DNA from: Anaerolineales bacterium
GTDB taxonomy: Bacteria; Chloroflexota; Anaerolineae; Anaerolineales; Villigracilaceae
Assembly: GCA_020847355.1 (NCBI GenBank)
Contig: JADLCG010000135.1
Location: forward strand, 1-5,607
Reading direction: 5' to 3'
Length of the DNA: 5,607 nt
Made by a program: the position numbers and the translations under genes. Each line of letters begins with the position of its first letter. Position 1 is the stretch's first letter. Under the pieces are notes generated by a model. The model was not told where the DNA came from. It made no database searches and saw nothing but the letters and a program-made list of their open reading frames with translations. Of the stretch, positions 1-5,607 are shown one piece after another.

Positions 1-1254
1 AATACAGATTTATCCGCCGGCGTAGATATGATGGTGCGCGTCTCGGTCGCTCAACGCCGTAAGATTATGGTGGGCGATAAGATGGCTGGACGGCACGGCA
101 ACAAAGGCGTTGTTTCCAAAGTCGTACCCGTTGAAGATATGCCATTTTTAGACGACGGCACGCCAGTTGATTTGATTTTGAATCCGCTCGGCGTTCCGGG
201 TCGTATGAATATTGGTCAGGTGTTGGAAGTTCACCTCGGCTGGGCGGCGAAACGCATGGGCTTCCGCGCGCTCACGCCCGTCTTTGACGGCGCAAGCGAA
301 GAACAAATTGAAGCCGAACTCGCGCGCGCTTGGATCATGGATCAAGCGTGGAAAGAATCCGCTGAACGCGCTTGGGAATGGCTCAAGGAACAAGAATATG
401 ATCCCAATACCATTCAAGACGACGATGAAGTTCGGCGCTTGTATTTGGAAAACTGGCTCAAGAAAAAGAAATATGATGTTTACAGTCTGAACGATGCGGA
501 CTATGCGCGTCACGCCGCCGCCAAAGAATGGTTGCGCGAAAAAGGCTATTCCAACCCTGAAGAAATTCTCTTCAGCGACCGCAACACCGCCAATCACGAT
601 CCAGAAGTAGACACGCTGACGATCAATGCCTGCTTGCGCTTATGGCTTGAAATCAACGGCGTTACGCGCCGCGTTGCCGAAGATAAAGTTTACGAAACCG
701 CGCAAGAGTTAGCTAAGGAAAAAGGCTTGCCTTTGCCCACGCTTGGAAAATCCACGCTTCGTGACGGCAAAACCGGCTTGAAATACGATCAAGCCGTGAC
801 CGTTGGCGTGATGACCATTCTCAAACTGCATCACCTGGTTGAGGATAAAGTTCATGCGCGTTCAACCGGACCATACAGTTTGGTGACGCAACAACCGCTG
901 GGTGGTAAGGCGCAGTTTGGCGGTCAGCGTTTTGGCGAAATGGAAGTTTGGGCGTTAGAAGCTTACGGCGCCGCTCACACGCTTCAAGAAATGTTAACCG
1001 TCAAATCTGACGATGTTCAGGGACGGGTGAACACTTATGAAGCGATCGTTAAGGGCGAACCCATTGAAGAGCCGAGCATCCCAGCCTCGTTCCGCGTGTT
1101 GGTCAAAGAATTGCAATCGCTGGGCTTGGCGGTTGAAGCGATCAATGAAGTTGGCGATACGGTTAAGTTTGGTAAAGACGAGGAAAAGACTCATCCGCCA
1201 AAGCATGATACCGGCTTGCTCAGTTTGGGCGAAAATCGAATAGGAAAAAAGTAG
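1..1254 (+). CDS. rpoB: DNA-directed RNA polymerase beta subunit, C-terminal part (5' end outside window)
   Basis: The reading frame is already open at base 1 and ends at TAG 1252-1254, giving the last 417 residues of a protein usually well over 1,100 long. RpoB forms one side of the catalytic cleft of RNA polymerase. Numbering from base 1, the active-site segment GDKMAGRHGNKG holds two lysines (27 and 35) matching E. coli K1065 and K1073. NPLGVPGRMNIGQ, ARSTGPYSLVTQQPLGGKAQ (from about 286) and GEMEVWALEAYGA (312-324) are hallmark RpoB blocks. The rifampicin-resistance region lies upstream and is not visible. About 130 residues (110-238) are inserted relative to E. coli and B. subtilis between FDGASEEQIEAEL and the conserved RDGKTG segment. 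After the last conserved block come about 70 ordinary C-terminal residues. rpoC does not follow. The identity is certain; the role of the insertion is unknown. Confidence 0.98.
   Translation, partial: NTDLSAGVDMMVRVSVAQRRKIMVGDKMAGRHGNKGVVSKVVPVEDMPFLDDGTPVDLILNPLGVPGRMNIGQVLEVHLGWAAKRMGFRALTPVFDGASEEQIEAELARAWIMDQAWKESAERAWEWLKEQEYDPNTIQDDDEVRRLYLENWLKKKKYDVYSLNDADYARHAAAKEWLREKGYSNPEEILFSDRNTANHDPEVDTLTINACLRLWLEINGVTRRVAEDKVYETAQELAKEKGLPLPTLGKSTLRDGKTGLKYDQAVTVGVMTILKLHHLVEDKVHARSTGPYSLVTQQPLGGKAQFGGQRFGEMEVWALEAYGAAHTLQEMLTVKSDDVQGRVNTYEAIVKGEPIEEPSIPASFRVLVKELQSLGLAVEAINEVGDTVKFGKDEEKTHPPKHDTGLLSLGENRIGKK
328..714 (+). other. Lineage-specific insertion domain within RpoB
   Basis: This in-frame segment encodes about 129 residues absent from E. 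coli and B. subtilis RpoB, where the flanking blocks are joined by a linker of only some 15-20 residues. From memory, Thermus RpoB also carries a smaller insert at this site, so the position tolerates additions. The segment is highly charged and rich in Trp, Leu, Tyr and Glu/Lys/Arg, and looks mostly alpha-helical. It has no recognisable catalytic motif. Base composition and codon use look like the rest of rpoB and the frame is unbroken, so it is a genuine part of the protein and not an inserted element. I recall similar inserts in Chloroflexota RpoB, but this has not been checked by alignment. Confidence 0.8.
379..603 (+). repeat. Three tandem 25-codon repeats inside the RpoB insertion
   Basis: Three consecutive units of exactly 75 bases (379-453, 454-528, 529-603) each start with Trp-Leu followed by a charged stretch and a Tyr at unit position 7: WLKEQEYD, WLKKKKYD and WLREKGYS. 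Later in units 1 and 2 an acidic patch and a helical run lead into the next Trp-Leu. A fourth, diverged unit begins WLEINGV at base 643, offset by 13 extra residues. The DNA of units 1 and 2 starts with the same bases, tggctcaag. This suggests the insertion grew by internal duplication of one small helical module. The periodicity is read directly; the fold and origin are inferred. Confidence 0.75.
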
Positions 1255-1263
1255 AAATTCCTA

Positions 1264-1292
1264 TTGACGGCTGAAGATTTCGCGGATAAAAT
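1264..1292 (+). promoter_or_regulatory. Predicted sigma70-type promoter of the str operon
   Basis: TTGACG (1264-1269, 5 of 6 matches to TTGACA) and TAAAAT (1287-1292, 5 of 6 matches to TATAAT) are separated by exactly 17 bases. Transcription would start near 1299, leaving a leader of roughly 150 nt before the rpsL GTG. The site begins only 9 bases after the rpoB stop codon, where a promoter for rpsL-rpsG-fusA-tuf would be needed if that operon is separate from rpoB. It is the best promoter-like sequence found in the spacer. Read-through from rpoB is still possible because no terminator precedes it. Confidence 0.6.
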
Positions 1293-1302
1293 AATCAGCC
1301 GT
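1267..1302. repeat. Inverted repeat across the predicted str promoter
   Basis: The 8-base arm ACGGCTGA (1267-1274) is the exact reverse complement of TCAGCCGT (1295-1302), with 20 bases between. The left arm covers the end of the -35 element and the right arm covers the predicted transcription start. Two G:U pairs could extend it as RNA. It could be an operator for a repressor, or a hairpin in transcripts reading through from rpoB. No T-run follows, so it is not a classical terminator. It could also be chance. Confidence 0.4.
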
Positions 1303-1316
1303 TGTCAAGAAAGCAA

Positions 1317-1340
1317 GAGCGGCTTTTCAAAATCCCGCTC
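1317..1340 (+). promoter_or_regulatory. Small GC-rich stem-loop in the rpsL leader
   Basis: GAGCGG (1317-1322) pairs perfectly with CCGCTC (1335-1340) around a 12-nt loop, and the loop itself contains TTT and AAA that could pair further. It lies early in the predicted 5' leader of the str mRNA. A six-pair stem is short, and its function is not evident. Confidence 0.35.
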
Positions 1341-1360
1341 GAATCTTATAGGCAGCTTAC

Positions 1361-1399
1361 AAATGAGGCCATCAGTGAATGAATGTGATGGTCTCATTT
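1361..1399 (+). promoter_or_regulatory. 14-bp stem-loop in the rpsL leader (possible attenuator, terminator or processing site)
   Basis: AAATGAGGCCATCA (1361-1374) pairs with TGATGGTCTCATTT (1386-1399) over all 14 positions, with a single G:U pair at 1368/1392, around an 11-nt loop. This is the strongest hairpin in the spacer. Its 3' arm ends in TTT and is followed by ATT, a weak uridine tract, so it might act as a terminator for rpoB transcripts or as an attenuator in the str leader. Because the predicted promoter is upstream, complete termination here would silence the operon. Conditional attenuation, mRNA stabilisation or RNase III cleavage are therefore more plausible. Confidence 0.5.
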
Positions 1400-1440
1400 A
1401 TTGCGAATATCCAAGTCATTTTGTGAAAGATTTTATAATC

Positions 1441-1445
1441 GGAGG
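1441..1445 (+). promoter_or_regulatory. Ribosome binding site of rpsL
   Basis: GGAGG sits 5 bases before the GTG at 1451. It fixes that non-ATG codon as the start, in agreement with the S12 N-terminus MPTVNQ. Confidence 0.85.
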
Positions 1446-1450
1446 CGACT

Positions 1451-1867
1451 GTGCCGACAGTAAATCAAATGGTCCGTAAGGGCCGCAAAAATAAAAAATC
1501 CAATAGCAAAGCGCCAGCGTTGCAGTTCACCCTGAACAGCTATAAACAACGCCGCTTTCGACAGGATAAAGGCGCTCCTCAAAAGCGCGGAGTTTGTACG
1601 ATTGTACGCACCATGACTCCTAAGAAGCCAAACTCGGCGTTGCGCAAGATTGCCCGCGTGCGTCTGACCAACGGCATTGAAGTCACGGCTTATATTCCGG
1701 GCGAGGGCCACCAATTGCAAGAACACTCGGTGGTGCTTGTGCGCGGCGGCCGCGTGAAGGATTTGCCGGGCGTGCGTTATCACATTGTCCGCGGATCTTT
1801 AGATACCACCGGCGTTAATAATCGTAAGCAAGCTCGTTCCAAATACGGCGCGAAGCGTCCCAAGTAG
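1451..1867 (+). CDS. rpsL: 30S ribosomal protein S12
   Basis: S12 sits at the decoding centre of the 30S subunit and influences tRNA selection and streptomycin sensitivity. The 138-residue protein begins MPTVNQMVRKGR and ends KYGAKRPK, as expected for a complete S12. The signature blocks are PQKRGVCT (43-50), TPKKPNSALRK (56-66), LTNGIEVTAYIPGEGH (72-87) and RGGRVKDLPGVRYH (98-111). K58 and K103, equivalent to the E. coli lysines where streptomycin-resistance mutations arise, are both present. D104 is the residue that carries beta-methylthiolation in E. coli. About 15 residues (roughly 25-42) are extra relative to the 124-residue E. coli protein, as in the 138-residue B. subtilis form. The start is GTG behind a strong Shine-Dalgarno, and rpsG follows after 18 bases. 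The identity is certain. Confidence 0.98.
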   Translation: MPTVNQMVRKGRKNKKSNSKAPALQFTLNSYKQRRFRQDKGAPQKRGVCTIVRTMTPKKPNSALRKIARVRLTNGIEVTAYIPGEGHQLQEHSVVLVRGGRVKDLPGVRYHIVRGSLDTTGVNNRKQARSKYGAKRPK

Positions 1868-1885
1868 ATAATGGAGTGATGAAGA

Positions 1886-2353
1886 ATGCGTAGAGCAAAA
1901 CCCGAGACTCGGGAAATCCTTCCCGATATTCGTTTTAATAGCGTCAACGTGCAGACCATGGTTCAGCACGTGCTGAAACGCGGCAAGAAAAGCACCGCCG
2001 TTGGTTTAATTTATACCGCGATGGATCTGGTCAAAGAGCGCACTGAAAAAAATCCGATGGATGTTTTTGACGGAGCTTTGAAGAATGTTGGACCAGCTAT
2101 GGAGGTCCGCCCGCGCCGTGTGGGTGGGGCGACCTATCAAGTCCCGATGGAAGTGTCTTCAGAACGCAGAACTACGCTCGCCATTCGCTGGATTCTCGCC
2201 GCCGCGCGCGAACGCGCCGGTAAATCTTTTTCAGATAAATTAGCCTCTGAATTAATTGACGCTTTTAACGACACCGGTTCTGCTATTCGCAAACGCGATG
2301 AAACGCACAAAATGGCGGAAGCTAACCGAGCTTTCTCGCATTATCGTATTTAA
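1886..2353 (+). CDS. rpsG: 30S ribosomal protein S7
   Basis: S7 is a primary 16S rRNA-binding protein that nucleates assembly of the 30S head and lies near the E site. The 155 residues match the normal bacterial length. Hallmarks are REILPD (9-14), the beta-hairpin segment RRVGGATYQVP (78-88), the LAIRW helix (98-102) and the C-terminal HKMAEANRAFSHYR (141-154). The N-terminus reads MRRAK rather than the common MPRR. No alternative start explains this, because in-frame TGA stops lie at 1877 and 1880. GGAG (1873-1876) is 9 bases upstream of the ATG. The 18-base gap after rpsL implies co-transcription, and fusA starts 20 bases after the TAA. In E. coli S7 represses its own operon by binding the rpsL-rpsG gap; here the gap is too small for that structure. 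Confidence 0.98.
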   Translation: MRRAKPETREILPDIRFNSVNVQTMVQHVLKRGKKSTAVGLIYTAMDLVKERTEKNPMDVFDGALKNVGPAMEVRPRRVGGATYQVPMEVSSERRTTLAIRWILAAARERAGKSFSDKLASELIDAFNDTGSAIRKRDETHKMAEANRAFSHYRI

Positions 2354-2373
2354 GGAAGTAGGGATTAGTTAGA

Positions 2374-4446
2374 ATGGCTCGCGCTCATCCGCTCGAAAAA
2401 TATAGAAATATTGGCATTATTGCCCACATTGACGCCGGGAAGACGACAACCACCGAGCGTATCATGTTTTATACCGGCTTGACTCACCGCATCGGCTCGG
2501 TAGATGATGGTAACACCGTCACCGACTGGATGGTCCAAGAACGCGAACGCGGCATTACGATCGTCTCTGCGGCTGTTTCGGCGGTCTGGAAGGGCTACCA
2601 AGTTAATATTATTGATACGCCCGGTCACATTGACTTCACGGCCGAAGTTCAGCGCTCCCTTCGCGTTTTAGATGGCGGCGTAGTTGTCTTCGATGCCGTG
2701 CAAGGCGTTGAGCCGCAATCTGAAACAGTGTGGCGTCAGGCGGATCGTTACGGCGTGCCGCGCATTTGTTTCGTTAATAAGATGGACCGCGTTGGCGCTT
2801 CCTATGAGCGCACAATCGAGACTATCATTGATCGCCTCGGCGCAAACCCGATTCCGATGCAACTGCCAATTGGCTTTGAAGCCACTTTCAAAGGCGTGGT
2901 TGATCTGCTTTCGATGCAGGCGATTGTTTGGGAAGATGATTTAGGCAAAGAGCCGAAAATCACGGAAATCCCTGCGGACATGCAAAGCCAGGCTGAAGAA
3001 GCCCGCGCCAGAATGGTTGAGAAAATCGCCGAATTGGACGATGAATTGACCATGAAATTCCTTGAAGCTCAGGAAATCACAGTTCCAGAATTAAAAGCCG
3101 CTCTCCGAAAAGGCGTATTGGCAACCAAAGCCGCGCCAGTTTTCTGCGGTTCTTCCCTGAAAAATAAAGGCGTTCAAGCGATGCTTGACGCAGTGATTGA
3201 TTATCTGCCCTCTCCGGCGGATATCCCTTCGATCAAAGCCAGCGAGCCGGGAAATCCCGAAAATGAATTTGAACTCGCTACGCAAGACGATTCCCCGTTG
3301 AGCGCTTTGGTCTTTAAGATCGTAACGGACCCTTATGTAGGGCGTTTGGCTTATGTGCGCATCTATTCCGGCGTTTTGAGCCAAGGACAGAGCGTTCAAA
3401 ACAGCACCAAGGGCAAAAAGGAACGCATCGGACGCTTGATCCGTATGCACGCCGATTCCCGCGAAGATATTACCGAAATTCGCTCCGGCGATATTGGCGC
3501 AGTGCTCGGCTTTAAAGAAAGCTTCACCGGCGATACTTTATGCGACACAAAAGCCTTGGTTTTAGAAAGCATTTCTTTCCCCGAACCTGTAATCTCCATT
3601 GCAATCGAACCGAAAAGCTCCAGCGATCAAGAGAAGATGGGCGAAGCCCTGCGCAAACTCGCTGAGGAAGACCCAACCTTCCGCGTGAATTCGGATGAAA
3701 ACACCGGTCAGACCATTATTCGCGGCATGGGCGAACTCCACTTAGATATTATCGTGGATCGCTTATTGCGCGAATTCAAGGTGCAGGCTAATGTTGGCGC
3801 GCCGCGCGTGGCTTATCGTGAATCGATCACCAAGCCGGTGAAGGAAGTCAACTACAAGTACGCGAAGCAATCTGGCGGTAAAGGTCAATACGGTCACGTG
3901 GTCTTCTCGTTGGAACCCGGAACGCGCGGTAGCGGCGTTGTCTTTGAAAACAAAATTGTTGGCGGCGCAATTCCAAAAGAATATATTAACCCAATTGAAA
4001 AAGGCTTCAAAGAAGCGGCTGAAGGCGGCGTTTTGGCTGGCTATCCAGTCGTGGACTTGAAGATTACTTTGTTCGACGGCTCCTTCCATGAAGTTGACTC
4101 GAGCGAAATGGCGTTCAAACTTGCCGCTTCCATCGGCTTTAAGGAAGGCGTTCAAAAAGGCAACCCAATTCTGCTTGAACCAATGATGAAAGTTGAAGTC
4201 GTTTTGCCCGAAGAATATCTCGGCGACGTAATGGGGCAGATCAACAGCCGTCGCGGCTTGATCCAAGGCATGGATGTACGCCAAGGCAATGCGCAGGCAG
4301 TTCGCGCGGTCGTTCCTTTAGCGGAGATGTTTGGGTACGCAACCCAATTGCGCTCGGCAACTCAGGGACGCGGCGTATTTAGTATGGAATTTGACCACTA
4401 CGCGCCAGTTGCGCAGTCTGTGGCGGAAGAAATTTTAAAGGCGTAA
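2374..4446 (+). CDS. fusA: Translation elongation factor G
   Basis: EF-G is the GTPase that drives tRNA-mRNA translocation and, with ribosome recycling factor, subunit splitting. The 690-residue protein is complete and of standard length. The G domain shows the P-loop AHIDAGKTT (17-25), switch I RGITI (59-63), DTPGH (81-85), NKMD (135-138) and a G5-like GSS (259-261). A beta-barrel domain II follows (about 293-400). Domain III contains EEDPTFRV (431-438) and RGMGELHLD (450-458). Domain IV carries the tip sequence HEVDSSEMAFK, with H572 matching E. coli H583, and domain V ends EEILKA. This is the canonical str-operon EF-G, with no missing key residue. The start is fixed by an in-frame TAG at 2359 and the lack of another start codon between. 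The Shine-Dalgarno is weak: AAGGA overlaps the rpsG stop and GTAGGG lies 10 bases upstream. Confidence 0.98.
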   Translation: MARAHPLEKYRNIGIIAHIDAGKTTTTERIMFYTGLTHRIGSVDDGNTVTDWMVQERERGITIVSAAVSAVWKGYQVNIIDTPGHIDFTAEVQRSLRVLDGGVVVFDAVQGVEPQSETVWRQADRYGVPRICFVNKMDRVGASYERTIETIIDRLGANPIPMQLPIGFEATFKGVVDLLSMQAIVWEDDLGKEPKITEIPADMQSQAEEARARMVEKIAELDDELTMKFLEAQEITVPELKAALRKGVLATKAAPVFCGSSLKNKGVQAMLDAVIDYLPSPADIPSIKASEPGNPENEFELATQDDSPLSALVFKIVTDPYVGRLAYVRIYSGVLSQGQSVQNSTKGKKERIGRLIRMHADSREDITEIRSGDIGAVLGFKESFTGDTLCDTKALVLESISFPEPVISIAIEPKSSSDQEKMGEALRKLAEEDPTFRVNSDENTGQTIIRGMGELHLDIIVDRLLREFKVQANVGAPRVAYRESITKPVKEVNYKYAKQSGGKGQYGHVVFSLEPGTRGSGVVFENKIVGGAIPKEYINPIEKGFKEAAEGGVLAGYPVVDLKITLFDGSFHEVDSSEMAFKLAASIGFKEGVQKGNPILLEPMMKVEVVLPEEYLGDVMGQINSRRGLIQGMDVRQGNAQAVRAVVPLAEMFGYATQLRSATQGRGVFSMEFDHYAPVAQSVAEEILKA

Positions 4447-4470
4447 AAATCGTTCTTTTTTGAATAACTC

Positions 4471-4476
4471 AAGGAG
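4471..4476 (+). promoter_or_regulatory. Ribosome binding site of tuf
   Basis: AAGGAG lies 7 bases before the ATG at 4484, a near-ideal Shine-Dalgarno. It fits a very highly expressed gene and is stronger than the site of fusA. It lies in the 37-base fusA-tuf gap, which also holds a six-T run (4456-4461) with no GC-rich stem before it, so no terminator is called there. Confidence 0.8.
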
Positions 4477-4483
4477 TTTTATA

Positions 4484-5607
<1,124 letters not shown>

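Noticed and set aside
148..597. 149-codon open frame on the - strand within rpoB
   Set aside because: It is antisense to a conserved rpoB stretch and its insertion. The Phe-rich hydrophobic product is what the complement of Glu/Lys-rich codons yields.
1434..1439. Perfect TATAAT just before the rpsL Shine-Dalgarno
   Set aside because: There is no fitting -35 element, and transcription from it would start within or after the Shine-Dalgarno, leaving only about 5 nt before the GTG.
1264..1479. A 71-codon open frame starting at TTG in the rpoB-rpsL spacer
   Set aside because: It covers the predicted promoter and both leader hairpins, runs into the start of rpsL in another frame, lacks a ribosome binding site, and its product resembles nothing I know.
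3763..4284. 173-codon open frame on the - strand within fusA
   Set aside because: It is a shadow of the EF-G coding sequence. The + strand frame encodes conserved domains IV and V throughout, and the antisense product has no recognisable features.
4445..4461. A-run then six-T run after the fusA stop, terminator-like
   Set aside because: There is no GC-rich stem, only possible A:T pairing across a short loop, and tuf follows at once with a strong ribosome binding site.

Overview
This window carries the end of an RNA polymerase gene followed by the bacterial str (streptomycin) operon, all on the + strand. The order is rpoB (3' part only), a 196-base spacer, rpsL (S12), rpsG (S7), fusA (EF-G) and tuf (EF-Tu, cut by the window end). 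Every gene is conserved housekeeping machinery for transcription or translation. I found no mobile element, CRISPR array, tRNA, rRNA or defence gene, and no convincing undescribed system.

Organism: a bacterium, most likely of the Chloroflexota (Anaerolineae-like). Three things point this way: a large tryptophan-rich insertion in the RpoB C-terminal part, an S12 of the long type seen in Gram-positive and related phyla, and the general character of the EF-Tu sequence. The phylum call rests on remembered family features, not on a search, and is moderate in confidence.

Layout: bases 1-1254 encode the last 417 residues of RpoB. Bases 1255-1450 hold no convincing gene. They contain a good sigma70-type promoter (TTGACG, 17 bp, TAAAAT) just after the rpoB stop, and then a leader of about 150 nt with two stem-loops. 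rpsL (GTG start, strong Shine-Dalgarno) and rpsG are 18 bases apart, rpsG and fusA 20 bases, and fusA and tuf 37 bases. I see no terminator or convincing promoter inside rpsL-tuf, so they are probably one transcript. S12 and S7 build the small ribosomal subunit, EF-Tu delivers aminoacyl-tRNA, and EF-G translocates the ribosome.

Points worth attention: rpoC, which usually sits between rpoB and rpsL, is absent from its expected place. The RpoB insertion is built from repeats of exactly 25 residues. An inverted repeat lies across the predicted str promoter. The rpsL-rpsG gap is too short for an E. coli-like S7 autoregulatory site. EF-Tu has an unusual DMPGHRD sequence at its G3 motif. Codon use in tuf is much more strongly biased than at the start of fusA.
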